Assembly (NCBI RefSeq): GCF_002994745.2
Contig: NC_037094.1
Coordinates: forward strand, 40,231,456-40,295,455
DNA length: 64,000 nt
Direction: 5' to 3'
Origin: Rosa chinensis
Lineage: Eukaryota > Streptophyta > Magnoliopsida > Rosales > Rosaceae
A program made the position numbers and the translations under genes. Below the pieces are notes generated by a model that was not told the DNA's origin, ran no database searches, and saw only the letters and a program-made list of their open reading frames with translations. The number at the start of each line of letters is the position of its first letter. Within the stretch, counting starts at the first letter, position 1. Below are positions 45,543-58,416 of the stretch, piece by piece.

Positions 45543-47929
45543 TGATAGGAGCATTTTAATGCGACGTTTTACTTGCTTTTCCCTGCATTTTCTGCGTTAT
45601 TTCCTTAATAAAACCCTGTTTAGGAAAGTTTCCATTCTTTGATTGGGAAAGTTCCTATTTGTAGAAAGTTTCTATTTTTGTAGTTTCTATTTATCATTTT
45701 TAGTAAGTTTCCATTTTCAGTAATTTCTATTTTTCATTTTTTAGAAAGTTTCCATTTTCAGTTTAGGAAAGTTGCCATTTTTTTCATTTTAGGAAAGTTT
45801 CTATTTTTCTTACTAGTTTCTATTTTCAGGACCTCCGAGCTAGAAAGTGGAAATGAACTCACAAATGGAAAGAGGAGCTTGCGATCACCAAGGGGAGCAA
45901 AGATGAAGAACAATGAGCCACAGAAATGAGCAGAAATGAAGAAAAGAAGTTTTCCTGGTCCAACCAGGAAACCCTGCGAAAATGAGGAAAGCCCACCTAT
46001 GAAGTTTCCAACGTTACTATGAAAAAGAAATGGAAAAATAAAGTGTTGTGACGTTGGAAGATGACATGGCATAGAAGTGACGCATGGAGGCCCAAAAACT
46101 CTCAAGACTTGTTGGATTTTCGGCTAATTGGATAAAAGCCCACCAAAGCCCATGGAACTAGGGTTTGTGACGCAAACCCTAGCACTAAAGTTGTTGTTGC
46201 CGTGAATTTGCAAGAGAGAAACAAGGAGGTGGCGTCCAAGAAAATCAGAAATTAAAAGGAGATTTTCTAGGGTTATTTTTATGGAAATAAATCAAGAGAT
46301 AAACCCTAGAGACTCCTAGCCGTCCAAGCAAGAGAGAAACAAGGAATTGCCGTGCAAAATAAAAGAGAAACCCTAGAGAATTCGGCCAAGGGATAATGAA
46401 GAGAGAAACTAGGGTTTTGCCGTGTGGAAAATCAGAAATTCAAGAGAGATTTCGTGGAGATTTCTTAGGGAGCTTTTAAAGGAAAGAGAATATGTGTTGA
46501 ACACAAAAAGCTCTCAAAGGAGTCTAGGTTCGTCCCCCTTTATTCTCTAAATATATTGTTGCCGAAATTGGTGAAGGAAATCAGAAATTATCTACATATT
46601 TCGGCAAGAATTATTTAGGGAATTAATATTGGAATTTTGTGATTGGTTGCACCACCTCATAGGGCTTATGTGGCACGAAATCATTGGAGGAAATTATGTG
46701 GAGGAAGCAAGCTATTGCCGTGAGTTTCTCTAGGGTTTTTACACGGCTTGAAGACCTAGAAGCCGTCCCCTATATATTCCTCTCTTCTCTCAACGTCAAG
46801 AAGTTCCTAATTCCATTTTTTACGTTCTACACTTGAGAAATAATTTAGAAAACTCTCTAGCTTAGCCGTGCTCCTCTCCATCCTCTAGGGCAACCACGAA
46901 GTTCAAGCAAGGCCAAGGAAGAAGAAGACAAGCCGTGCATACCATCCACCCTCCACCTTGAAGATTGCTTTCGAAATTCAAGAGTCCATTCATCACTTCA
47001 TTCATCTCATCTTCATCACGGTGTAATCCGATTCTCCTTGTAACCTTTGCTTTGTAATTTTCGTTGGTTATGCCTTAGTTGACACAATTGTTTGAACAAG
47101 TATTGTTTTCTGAAATTTTATGATTAATTGTTAATTTTCAGATTCATATATTGCGATTTATGGTTGCTTTTGTGTGAGTGTTTGATTAAATTTGCATGAT
47201 AGAAATCTTTTGTATGATAATCTTGAATGGTTCGAAACATTTAGGGTTTTTATGTGAATGTTGCTACGAATTCGAGAACATGGATCAACTTTTTGGTTTT
47301 GTGTTCTTGAATCGATAAGTAGCAAAGGTTTTGTACAAAAACCGAGTTTAATCAAAGAAGATTGCAATTAGGTGGACTTTTTCATACTAAGTTGCACATT
47401 TGAGTTGATAGCCTTTCTAGGTGCTTAATGCATTAAACATGACATGATTGACTAGCTTTCTAGGGTTTGATTGCATGTTTGATAGAATTAATCTAGGTGC
47501 TTTCGCTTAGGTTAATTAGCATTGAAAGTAAAATATGGGAAATTGTTTGCTTTTGAACGTTTCACATGATCAACTCCTCTTGCATGACTATGATGAATAA
47601 TGATGAACTTGAATCAATTTTAATCATGAGTTTCGAATTTGATCTTTGTTCTTGCATCCCATTTATATTTTTATGTTTTTGCATTTTAATTATTTTCTTA
47701 ACTCAGTTTAAAACTAGAAAACCAAAAATCAAAAATCCCCCCTTTTTCGTAAATATGTATATATTTTGTTATATTTTTGTAAATATTATACTTTGTTTTA
47801 ATTTTAATTGTTTAATTGTTTGATAATGACAGGTGTACCCTCAATCCCCGGAATAGAACGATCCCTATTTATTCTATACTACTAATGACATTTCAGGGTT
47901 AAATTGGTCGCTTCCTAAAAGCGACATCA
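45543..47929 (+). repeat. Solo LTR of family A (nested in the family-B solo LTR)
   Basis: 2387 bases, TGATAGGAGC to GCGACATCA, TSD CACTA at 45538-45542 and 47930-47934. It is very close to the E1 3' LTR and keeps the 83-base segment. The U5 end has a perfect stem, GTCGCTT / AAGCGAC (47907-47925), where E1 has one mismatch. The CACTA duplication is a target site of the retrotransposon and has nothing to do with the CACTA transposon terminus. Confidence 0.95.
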
Positions 47930-48967
47930 CACTATTCACGGAATTAAATTATATTTTCAGATTATTTACATATTATTTAAGTTTACATGCTATCTAAAAA
48001 TCCTAAAATTAATTTTATATATTTACACAAACAAGAAAACATGAAGATGGGGGGTTTTTTGAAGATTGAAAAACATAAAATTTCGAAAACATTAAAAGAT
48101 TAAAAACAAGAAAACATTTTATTTACATAGGTGGGAAAAGAAGGATTTTCGAAGAACAACTTATCAAGAACCATTCAAGAACAACATATTCATGCATCCC
48201 TTTATCTTTCTTTTAATTACCATGGAAAGATATCAACCAAGACACAAAAGATCAAAGCAACCAATGTCCCTTTTAACTTTCTTCCTTAAGTCAAATTGAA
48301 AATCAAATCAATTTTATTTTGAAAAGTTCGATATCAATAATGAAAAATCCCGTTTTCAAATCATTAAGTTCAAGAAAGAATCAATAGACATGCAAATCCA
48401 AGGGCGTCAATACTCATCATCACATGCATAACCTGGTTTCGACTCAAAGCAAGCCTTTACTACTTATTCGAATTAGAGTTACAAAGCATAACCTAATCAC
48501 TAGCAAGTTACATGCAATTCTTCCTAATTGTTTGTCAGACTTTGAGAATCGTTAACATGTACTGAAGCATAAAACCAGATCAACAATCCATATATTCGGC
48601 AATTAATCAAGACAAAGGACACACAAACACATCAATCATGAAAAGAACATCAAAATTATACTTCGAAAACAGTTTTGTCACATCATAGTTTCGGTTTACA
48701 CAACAGATTTTCCAAAGCAGAAATTCTAACTACAAGAAAGCAAAAACCGTGAAAATACATGATGAGATTATGGTGTGGACAACCCTTGATCACGTCCCAA
48801 GGTCCAAAGCAGATCCAAGATGGTGCACAAGTGAAGATCACGGCTAGGAAGGTGGATGGTCACGGCCTTTCTCCTTGAAGATTGCGAAACCTGAAAACTA
48901 GAGAGAATGAGTGAGAATACGAAATTGTGGAGAAAATTCTGAACCTTGAAACGTCTAATACACAAGG

Positions 48968-48975
48968 TATATATA
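48968..48975 (-). promoter_or_regulatory. Probable TATA box of the family-B solo LTR
   Basis: TATATA in the context CTCCTATATATACCTTGTG on the minus strand. The same position in the other family-B copy reads CTATAAATACCTTGTG (62441-62456). Confidence 0.55.
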
Positions 48976-49993
48976 GGAGAACGTCTCAAGGCACTCCCAA
49001 TTCGTTTCTACTTGGTTTCTCTTAGTTTATGTTGATTTAGGACTCCTTTCTCACGAAACAGATTTCCGGCAGGATTGACCTCAGTCCACTAAAACGGCCA
49101 TAACTTCCTCTAGAAAATAGTTATTGACTAACCGTAAAAATCTCTGGAAACTAGACATCCGTAGCTTTCCAACCATATAAAGATCATAATTTTCTGAGCT
49201 CTGAGCGATTTTTGACACTCCGTTGAAGTTGACTGATCTGCACAGGCAGATTTCCGAATCTGTATTAGTTTCGACTTTTAAAGCACAACTTAAGTCCAAT
49301 TCGGTTTTCCTTCACATCACATGCCCCTCACATGCCTTCCACGCCTATTCTGAAGTAGAAACGTCAATAACCTTCAAGAATCCTCAAGAATCTCATGAAA
49401 TTCCAATCCTTACTCAACAAGAAGTCCAAATTCCATATTGCTTTGTAATTCGAATCTCTTGTTGCTTCCTCTTCCATGTGCACGGCATATGATCTTCTTG
49501 AGACTTCTAGATGCTTCATGATCGTTCCATAGCTCTCCTAGTATGAGTAGAACTCCATATGCAAGTAGGTTTCCTAGTTGAATACAAACTTCTTTTCTGC
49601 GATTCTTCTACACTCTTCCGGAACCTTCTTGAGCAATCCTTATCCAACAGGGACTCCTTATCACACTAGGATTCCTTATCTGAGTAGAATTGGGTTTCGC
49701 TGTCCAAGTAGAACTTCTAATTTCCGCGACTTAAGAGTTTGAATCCAAGTCAGCTTCTGATTCCTACTCCAACTAGGATTCCTTTTCCTAGTCAAACTGG
49801 GAGAACTTCCATTTCTTCACTTCTTTCCATTTTTGCGCCACTTGTGCCTCCCTTAGCCGTTTTTGGACCTTGAAACTCCATTTTCACCTGAAAAACACTA
49901 ACTAAGTTAAATTGATCAAGATAAAGGAAATAGCTAAGCAAAATATAGGGTTTAAACATTATAAACGTCGCATTTTATGCTCCTATCAGTTAA

Positions 49994-51674
49994 ATGCTGG
50001 CAATTCTAGATATTAGTAGTGTTGCTATGCCGTAGTTTTTTTAAATGAGGACTTTGAAAATACTTTCAGTCAAGTTCCCTAACAGCCTTGGGAGGGAGTA
50101 GAGTTTAAGTGGTTCAAACTTAACATTTGAAGTCACAATATTGAACTTTCAAAAGCAACAACATTGACCCTAGACTGAAACAGTTTCGATGTATAGTCTA
50201 TGAGACCACTCTTGGTAACCGGATGACAGTTCTACATCTTTTATGTCTTCTAAGTTTAGTAATCTAATTATGTCTCGACAAGCTAAAACAAATTTGCATC
50301 ATGTTCAACACTGCATCACATGATCACACTATCCTCATGCATCTTTCACAACAGTAGATGATAAACACATAACAGCAGTGAAACATTTGTAGAGTCAAAA
50401 TGTGGGGTAACTAACTAGCACTTGAATGCATGCATAAAACAACCATTCACTTAATTTCATTTTTTTTTAGCCTTCTATTGGTATTTGAGTCTTTTGACAT
50501 TCTCCTCTTCCACCCTATCAATTCCCAAGAGAGATAAGACTCTTCATATGATTGTAGGAAGAAAGGTCTTAAGCACATATATCATAGGACTCCCTTCTTC
50601 CCTAAAAACTAGCTTTTACCACATTATTTCCTCCCGTTAGTAATAATCACATCACTTTCTATAAGCAAGATTAGCATGAAAAAATTCATTGCAAGCCAAT
50701 AAAACTCATTCTTCCCTGTCCCAACAAGAAGAAACTGAAAAAGAAAAGCTCAGAAAACTAGTTCCAACCAAATAGATACATGTTTTTAAAGTGCATATTC
50801 ACAACTTGCTTTTCGTACACTATCATACCTGAGGTGAAAAACAAATATATCCAAACTTCAAAACGATATTTGTACACAAAAAAACAATTAGGCCTGTTTT
50901 GAAATGCTGTCCTTGACTTATGGAATACTAATTGAAGAAAAATCACCACATTTTCGGTTTGGAAAGTAAGATTCACATTCAACATTCAAGCAATACAAGC
51001 CAATGGAAACTGAAAGTCACCATGATACTCTACACTTTCAATATTGTAACCAAACCCTCTATTTTTCCATGAATTTACAATCACTTTACTGCATAGAATA
51101 TACATCTTCAATCAAGGCAAATGCAAAAAGAACACTGAATCTACTAAGCCTAAACTAAATTCACTTTCTGGGGTCTAACAATATCATGAAAAGATCAAAT
51201 CATATTCCAAACACTAACACCATCAACTCACCACCAATTTAGATAATCTAGATTGTAAGTCTGAACCAATCAAATACTATTTTGTTCCCTGGACTCTAAT
51301 CAAACAGAGTTGCTATTTGTTACGACATTACTTGAGCAATTTACATGTCAAAAACCTTATCTCCATTTTGAAAAATCAGTTATCCAATTTCCTAAAGCAA
51401 CAGTCTTTTCCGTTGAAAAAAAATCCCCAAAAAACCCTAAAATCAAAATCAGGAAATCCAAACATGGTAGAATGAGGCGAACAGACCAAATCTAGAGAAG
51501 GAGAATTCGTGGGAAACCACTCACACAATCACAGTAACTACATCATTTTTTTTCTTTGTGGGCATGCTTGTTTTTGCTTTCTTAGTTCAATACAATCACA
51601 TAACTAATGAAAATAAGCATGAATTACATGAATTTAGATGACCCATATTCGAGAGGTGGAATTGGAATCTTACC
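49994..51674 (-). other. Probable TNP2 first intron, right part
   Basis: About 1.7 kb of AT-rich sequence with no supported coding region on either strand. It is bounded on the right by a good splice donor for the minus strand (CAG|GTAAGA, with GT at 51674-51673). The matching acceptor would be at 44264-44267. Confidence 0.45.
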
Positions 51675-51825
51675 TGAACCCACAAGCTTCGACAGATCAC
51701 AGTGGAGGTTAAGTCTGGTAGGATTCGCCGTCAAACTGCTCACTATAGACGGGTTCGTGGCCGGAGCACCATTAATAGCGAGTGACGGATAGAAAAGAGA
51801 AAGAGAGAGAGAGAGATCTGCTCAG
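51675..51825 (-). other. Probable noncoding first exon of the CACTA transposase gene
   Basis: On the minus strand a CT-rich stretch (reverse of the GA run at 51790-51815) is followed by GC-richer sequence ending in GTTCAG at a GTAAGA donor. An ATG in it opens only a nine-codon frame, so it looks untranslated. CT-rich 5' leaders are common in plant transcripts. The exon's upstream limit is a guess. Confidence 0.4.
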
Positions 51826-52189
51826 TGGTTTCAAGTGGGCTGCGCAAGAACAACAAGGTCACTGCTTCGTGGTGATTTTGCTTAGAATCAAAACTCCAAG
51901 CGGCTTCCTATTTGGTTTGCAGCTGAGGGGAGATGAGAGAGGGAATGGGTTGGCATGGCTTCTGAGAGATAGACCTAATCGAGATGCATGTGCATGTTTC
52001 GATGACAGATGGTGTTTTCATGAGAGAGCCATGGTGTTTTGATGAGAGAGTGATGGTTTTTGATGAAGTTGAGAAGAGAGCTACTCGACGAGAGGAAACG
52101 GCTGTTTTGACAAAGTGAGAGTAAATCCAATAAACCTAGCTAGCTAATTAAGTTGTCAAAGGTGCGCGGGCTTTTAATTTTTTCTTTAT

Positions 52190-52750
52190 AAATCAGACAA
52201 CATAAACACGAAGTTTTGTTGTCTGATTGTGAACAAATTAAATCTCAGCTAAGGTTCCAAAGAGGGAAAAGTTCCCGCTATAATATGCAACCAAAGTAAC
52301 ATGCTAGCCAATGCTCATTTACACAACGGAAACAACTCATTTGGTTGTCTGATTATCAATTTGGTGCTATATATTTCAATCAAAACTTGGAGGTTTTTGG
52401 GGGGCTCGAGTGCCATTTTGGGCCAAATAAAGGCACATTCAAATATTTCCCACTTCATCACACAACAAAAAGTCAAAAACCGTTGTATCATGTTTTGCAT
52501 GGTACTTTCATACAACAGATATAACTATACTGTTGTGCTATGTAGTACCAATTTGGAGCCAAATTTGAGTCGATCTGGGAGGGAAATCTGCCGCTATTTT
52601 TTTTTATGATTCAGACAACAGATTATTCTTGTAACCGTTGTGCAATGACCTTCTAAACAAAAACTTCATAATTTTAACCACCTTATACAACGTAAGTTTA
52701 CTAAACATGTGTGATTCACTTTTCTTCATCACACAACACATTTTTTTTTT
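52190..52750 (-). repeat. CACTA subterminal repeat region
   Basis: Within about 560 bases there are at least ten short motifs of the ACAAC(A/G) or (C/T)GTTGT type in both orientations, for example near 52197, 52216, 52322, 52344, 52460, 52482, 52513, 52530, 52615, 52636, 52688 and 52733. Such dense short subterminal repeats are the known binding sites of the En/Spm TnpA-type protein in CACTA elements. Confidence 0.7.
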
Positions 52751-52780
52751 CGTTGTGCAAAAAGTGTAATTGGTGTAGTG
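52751..52780 (-). repeat. CACTA terminal inverted repeat (right end)
   Basis: The minus strand begins CACTACACCAATTACAC at 52780, and the outermost five bases are the CACTA signature. TTA follows at 52781-52783. The partner end is not in the window, so the exact TIR length cannot be set. Confidence 0.78.
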
Positions 52781-52809
52781 TTAATAAGACATTTCATTCT
52801 TCATGGCAT

Positions 52810-54295
52810 TGATACGCTTAAAGCAAGCGCATAATTTAACCCTGAAATATCATTAGTAGTACGTAATAAATAGGGATCGTTCTATTCCGGGGATTGAGGG
52901 TACACCTATCAACTCAAGTGTACAACTTAGTATGGAAAAGTCCACCTAATTGCAATTCTCTTTAATTAAATTCAATCTTTGTACAAAACCTTTACTACTT
53001 TGATTCAAGTTTACACAAAACGAAAAGTCGATTTCATGTTCTTAAACCTAGCACCAATTATATCGAAACCCTAAGTGTTTGCAACCACATAAGATTAAAA
53101 TACAAAAGTCATCTATAACGCAAATTTAATTAAACAAACCCACATAAGCAACTCTCGAATCACAATAATATGAATCTGAAAATTCTCAATTAATCATAAA
53201 AATTCCAAAAATTAATATTTGTTCAAACACATATGTCAACTAGTTCATAACCAACGAAATTCAAAGCAAAGGTTACAAAGGAGAATCGGATTACACCGTG
53301 AGATGGAGATGGTGATGAACGATTGATGTGGTGGTCTCTTGAATCTCGAAAGCAACCTTCAAGGTTGGAGATGGATGATGGATGCTCACGGCTATGCTTC
53401 TTCTCCCTTGGCCTTGCTTGAACTCGTGGAGATGACTAGAGGATGGAGAAACTCACAGCTATGCTAAGAAGATTTTCTGATTTTTTTCTAAAGTGTAAAT
53501 TGTATGGGGGAGAGGAACCTTGACGTTGAGAAAGGGGAGTTTTATATAGGAGCATGGCTAGGGTTCACAAAGCAATCAGAATTTTCCACATAGCTTCAAC
53601 CAATGATAATTCGCCAAGTAAGCTTGTGATGTGGTCCAACTAATCATAGAATGCCAAGTAAGCCTTGTGATGTGTTCCAACCAATCATAATTCTCTAAAA
53701 TACCTCCCTAATATTTAATTGCCCAATTTCCTTGAAATTATTCTGATTTTCTTCATGAATTTCGGCCAACATTCCTTTAGGGAATTTAGGGATGAATCTG
53801 GACGCCTTTTTAGCTTTTCCTTGGTGCACACATATTTTCCTTCCATAAATATCTCCCTTGAATCTCTCTTTGCGTCATCTCCTTGATTATTTCTGATTTT
53901 CATGTTGGCAATCACACCAATTTACTCCTCCAACAATATTTCTTTCCATAAAAATCTCCCAAGAAAATCTCCTTTGATTTATTCCACGTGAAATTCTCAA
54001 TCAATCACCTTATTTCCCACGTTGTCACCTTATTTTTCCTTAAGTATTACACGGCAAATTTAATCCAAAAACCTGAAAATAGAAGCTTTCTAAAATAAGA
54101 AATGGAAACTTTCTTAAACTAAAATGGAAACTTTCTAAAAATAGAAAATAGAAATTACAAAACGGAAACTTTCTACAATTAGGAACTTTCCCATTCGAAG
54201 AATGGAAACTTTCCTAAACAGAGTTTTATTAAGGAAATAACGCAGAAAATATAGGGAAATAACACTTAAAACGTCGCATTAAAATGCTCCTATCA
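52810..54295 (-). repeat. 3' LTR of E6 (family A, subtype 2, internally deleted)
   Basis: 1486 bases, from TGATACGCT to CTCCTATCA. Roughly 350-400 bases between the U5 end and the middle are missing at 52908. The U5 end can form ATGCGCTT / AAGCGTAT with one G-U pair (minus strand). Confidence 0.9.
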
Positions 54296-56954
54296 AATTC
54301 CCCCACACTTAGCTTTTGCTAGTCCCTTATCAAAATCACAAAAAGACTCAACTAAGACTCAACGAAAATTTAAAGACTCTACACAAACAATGACTCTACT
54401 GCCCTTCAACTTTTTGTCTCAGCAATCTCTTACTTTCATAACACCAAGATTAGCACTCAACCAAGAATCAATATTTAGATATTCGAGAGTTAATTCAAAC
54501 ATATAATCCACATATAAACAAGTAGGACTTGGTTGTAACAATGGTGATGGGGTTAAGCTCAGCATGCTTCAGACAAGTATGATTCATATCCTCACCAGGT
54601 ATATCCACTCTTTCTTCTCTCAGATCATGGCAATGCTTAAAAGCTTATACACTCAAGTATATGTGAAAGATAGCAAGTACATCACATATCATATGAAACG
54701 AAAGCACATGTATATATTTTTCTAAGATCTCATGAAAGATACCAACTACTTGCACAGATGGACCCAAGCCATAGGTTCAACTCTTGTAACTCATCTCCAC
54801 AGATCAAAGGCTGTCCCATCTTAAGGATCAAGAAGGCCTTCTCAAAGGTTGTAATTGGGCCATGGCTCAAGGTTTTAAGAAACAAAGGATAAGGAATTTA
54901 ACAAAGTGTCCTAAAAACCTAGCAGAGCTCATGTAAATGTAGAGACTTCTAAAAATCCACCAAGGCATATAAAACGTCATAATCCCATAGAGGTAATGTA
55001 ACGAGGCCAAATGTCTTCATTTTGGGCCCTAACTTCACTCTAAACTTCCTTTGAACTCTAGTGAATTGGACAAAGGCCAAATTTTTCTGTAATGGGCCTT
55101 CAATTTAAAACAAACTCCAAACTCACCAAGTATGGGGGACTAAAATCCATAAACATTTATTTTTCTTTTTTTCTTTTTCTTTCTAACCGTGTACAAATTT
55201 TTTTTTTTTGTTCATTTCTTTTTCACGGCTTTCACATATTTTTCTTTTCATGGACAAGTCTACCCCCACACTTGAACTTTCACCTCTTCTCAATCCTCAT
55301 CCTTGCGCTAAATCCTCAAGTCAAGTCCCAAAAGATAGCTCCACTAAGTTTTTAGAACAAAGGGTAGGATTGTAACTATACTAAGGTTTAGGGTTAAGGA
55401 TTTTAAGGGTGATGAAAGAAAAGGCTTAATGTAGGCTCAAAGGGGTTTATCTAGGGGAGTCCCACGACGGGCACAAATGGGGACACATGCTTATTTGGCA
55501 ATGGTGATAATTCCTAGGGTGCCTCTATCCTTTCCAGAATCAGGGCCATATATTGACAAACGTCTCAACAAGTACAAGAGTGAATTCTAGCATTCTCTAG
55601 TCCATCAAACTTAATCTATGGCAAGCAATCAATCAAATGAAAGAATAATGAGATCATCAAAATATCGCCAAGAAAATAAGAATATATTTTTCAATTATCA
55701 CTCCAAGAAAAAGGGACATGGGCTCAAATATCTCACATGGGTTTTTATGAATCAAAACTCATCTTAACATGCTCATATTCCGTACCAAGGTCACGAAATC
55801 CATATCCACTACACATGCATACATTTTTCATATATCTCAATTAACCAAAGAATACCATTTTAAAATCATCTCAATCTTGTGATCCTCTTTTAGCCATAAT
55901 TTCGGAGATATAGAATCATCCTAGATAGTTGAAAGGGCATCCTATGACTCAAAAATAAAAACAAAACAAATGAAAACAATTTTTTTTTTTTTTGACATTT
56001 TTCAATTTTTTTTGTATTTTCCAATATATATGACTCAAAATAAAAAACAAAAGTATAAATCCCTTCCCCCACACTTAAATATTGCATTGTCCTCAATGTA
56101 ATCAATCATAAGCATGCAATGAAACAATTAAGCATATAGGAAAGAAATTTACGAAAACAAAAACAAAAGAGAAAAATAGAAAAATAAAAGAAATAGGGAA
56201 GGAGAAAGCAAATCTGCATTTGAAGACTCCTTCACAGCTGCTTCTGAATTGGGTTGCCTCCCAAGCAGCGCTTGAGTTTAACGTCTTTCAGCCAGACGGA
56301 ATAGAAATTAAAAAGTTAGTAACTATAATTAACAAAGATTTAGAAAATATATAAACAAGTAACTATGAATTACAAAATACAAGTATAATTAACAAGTACA
56401 TTGTACATACGACACAAGTTAGGTACACAAGTGAGTAAAAAAAAAACATGAAAAATATTTACACAAATGTTTTTTTTTTTTACCTTAGTGTATCACAACA
56501 TTTTGTTACATTTTCTTTTGTCATAAATATTATTGATATCAAATCTAATTCCAAGTGGTAAATCAAGTGAACATGCGGCCCAAATATAGTCGCCTAGACA
56601 CAAACTCCCTTTCTCATCCTTTGGGCAACCTTACTGAAATGGCCAGGTAGGGGAGGACGAACACGAGAGGAAAAATCCATTTTGGCATGAGCTACTCCCA
56701 CATTGTGGTTTAGGCCCATTTGTAAGCACTTCTGGATTCAAAAACCCGTCATGAACGTTGTCCCCTTCCTAGACACCATTCCACATAGGCTATACTTACT
56801 ATCAAAAAGTTCATAAGTGTAAATACAGTTCAACAAGTGTTAATAAAGGCCGCCCTCAACCTTAAGGGACCTGAACTAGGCACCAATAAGGGGTTTAGGC
56901 CAATATTAACAAAAGAGACTTCACCTATTCCATTCAATGTACAACTTACAATTA
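54296..56954 (-). other. E6 PPT and noncoding internal region
   Basis: PPT 54296-54308, PPT-like motifs near 55264 and 56066, conserved post-pol block 56251-56273. A spacer at about 56298-56470 is shared with E2 (14046-14230). Leader module 1 remains from about 56480, with the CCACAATGTGG hairpin near 56700. No coding domain is present. The plus-strand ORF at 55092-55355 is antisense to the element. Confidence 0.85.
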
Positions 56955-58411
56955 AACATGCAATCAAACCCTAGAAAGCTAGTCAATCATGTCATGTTTA
57001 ACGCATTACACATAGAGAAAGGCTATCAACTCAAGTGTACAACTTAGTATGGAAAAGTCCACCTAATTGCAATCCTCGTTAATTAAATTCGATCTTTGTA
57101 CAAAACCTTTACTACTTTGATTCAAGTTTACACAAAACGAAAAGTCGATTTCATGTTCTTAAACCTAGCACCAATTATATCGAAACCCTAAGTGTTTGCA
57201 ACCACATAAGATTAAAATACAAAAGTTATCTATAACGCAAATTTAATTAAACAAACCCACATAAGCAACTCTCGAATCACAATAATATGAATCTGAAAAT
57301 TCTCAATTAAGCATAAAAATTCCAGAAATTAATATTTGTTCAAACACATATGTCAACTAGTTCATAACCAACGAAATTCAAAGCAAAGGTTACAAAGGAG
57401 AATCGGATTACACCGTGAGATGGAGATGGTGATGAACGATTGATGTGGTGGTCTCTTGAATCTCGAAAGCAACCTTCAAGGTTGGAGATGGATGATGGAT
57501 GCTCACGGCTATGCTTCTTCTCCCTTGGCCTTGCTTGAACTCGTGGAGATGACTAGAGGATGGAGAAACTCACAGCTATGCTAAGAAGATTTTCTGATTT
57601 TTTTCTAAAGTGTAAATTGTATGGGGAGAGGAACCTTGACGTTGAGAAAGGGGAGTTTTATATAGGAGCATGGCTAGGGTTCACAAAGCAATCAGAATTT
57701 TCCACATAGCTTCAACCAATGATAATTCGCCAAGTAAGCTTGTAATGTGGTCCAACCAATCATAGAATGCCAAGTAAGCCTTGTGATGTGTTCCAACCAA
57801 TCATAATTCTCTAAAATACCTCCCTAATATTTAATTGCCGAATTTCCTTGAAATTATTCTGATTTTCTTCATGAATTTTGGCCAACATTCCTTTAGGGAA
57901 TTTAGGGATGAATCTGGACGCCTTTTTAGCTTTTCCTTGGTGCACACATATTTTCCTTCCATAAATATCTCCCTTGAATCTCTCTTTGCGTCATCTCCTT
58001 GATTATTTCTGATTTTCATGTTGGCAATCACACCAATTTACTCCTCCAACAATATTTCTTTCCATAAAAATCTCCCAAGAAAATCTCCTTTGATTTATTC
58101 CACGTGAAATTCTCAATCAATCACCTTATTTCCCACGTTGTCACCTTGTTTTTCCTTAATTATTACACGGCAAATTTAATCCAAAAACCTGAAAATAGAA
58201 GCTTTCTAAAATAAGAAATGGAAACTTTCTTAAACTAAAATGGAAACTTTCTAAAAATAGAAAATAGAAATTACAAAACGGAAACTTTCTACAATTAGGA
58301 ACTTTCCCATTCGAAGAATGGAAACTTTCCTAAACAGAGTTTTATTAAGGAAATAACGCAGAAAATATAGGGAAATAACAGTTAAAACGTCGCATTAAAA
58401 TGCTCCTATCA
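56955..58411 (-). repeat. 5' LTR of E6, truncated at its U5 side
   Basis: Starts inside the LTR (AAACATGCAATCAAACCC) directly after leader sequence and ends CTCCTATCA at the TSD. The U5 end and PBS are gone. Confidence 0.9.
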
Positions 58412-58416
58412 GGCAT

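Larger units (their letters stand above)
45254..49988 (-). repeat. Solo LTR of family B, with a family-A solo LTR inside
   Basis: Reads TGATACGTGC to CTCCTATCA on the plus strand. TSD GTTAA is at 45249-45253 and 49989-49993. Without the nested LTR and its TSD it is about 2343 bases. It is a relative of 61430-64000. Like family A it begins TGATAGGAGCAT and contains AAATGCGACGTTTA, and its U5 end shares CCCTCAATCCCCG and ATTTTCAGGGTT-like blocks. The ORF at 49081-49492 is LTR sequence. Confidence 0.92.
43383..52780 (-). mobile_element. CACTA (En/Spm) transposon, 5' half, minus strand
   Basis: The right terminus at 52780 reads CACTACACCAATTACAC on the minus strand and is followed by TTA (52781-52783), which fits a 3-base TSD. 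Next to it is a region dense in direct and inverted ACAACG/TTGTGTG motifs, typical of CACTA subterminal repeats. A TNP2 transposase gene reads leftwards from 44263 and is cut at 43383 by the E4-E5 tandem. The remainder of the transposon should lie beyond the left edge of the window. A family-B solo LTR is inserted at 45254-49988. Confidence 0.82.
52810..58411 (-). mobile_element. E6: gag-pol-less Athila derivative without PBS
   Basis: 5602 bases on the minus strand, TSD GGCAT at 52805-52809 and 58412-58416. The 3' LTR is 52810-54295, PPT 54296-54308, a noncoding internal region to about 56955, and a truncated 5' LTR to 58411. The internal region has the same post-pol block, AT-rich spacer and leader junction as E2. 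A deletion at about 56955 joins the leader to the middle of the 5' LTR and removes the PBS and the U5 end. The 3' LTR has a separate deletion near 52908 (TACACC joined to TATCAACTC). About a dozen substitutions separate the two LTRs, more than in E1, E2 or E3. Confidence 0.92.

Noticed and set aside
47930..47934. CACTA sequence as a DNA transposon end
   Set aside because: It is the 5-base target duplication of the solo LTR (matching 45538-45542); the real CACTA terminus is at 52780.
51607..52042. Plus-strand ORFs near the GA repeat
   Set aside because: They run antisense through the likely 5' exon of the minus-strand CACTA gene and resemble nothing known.
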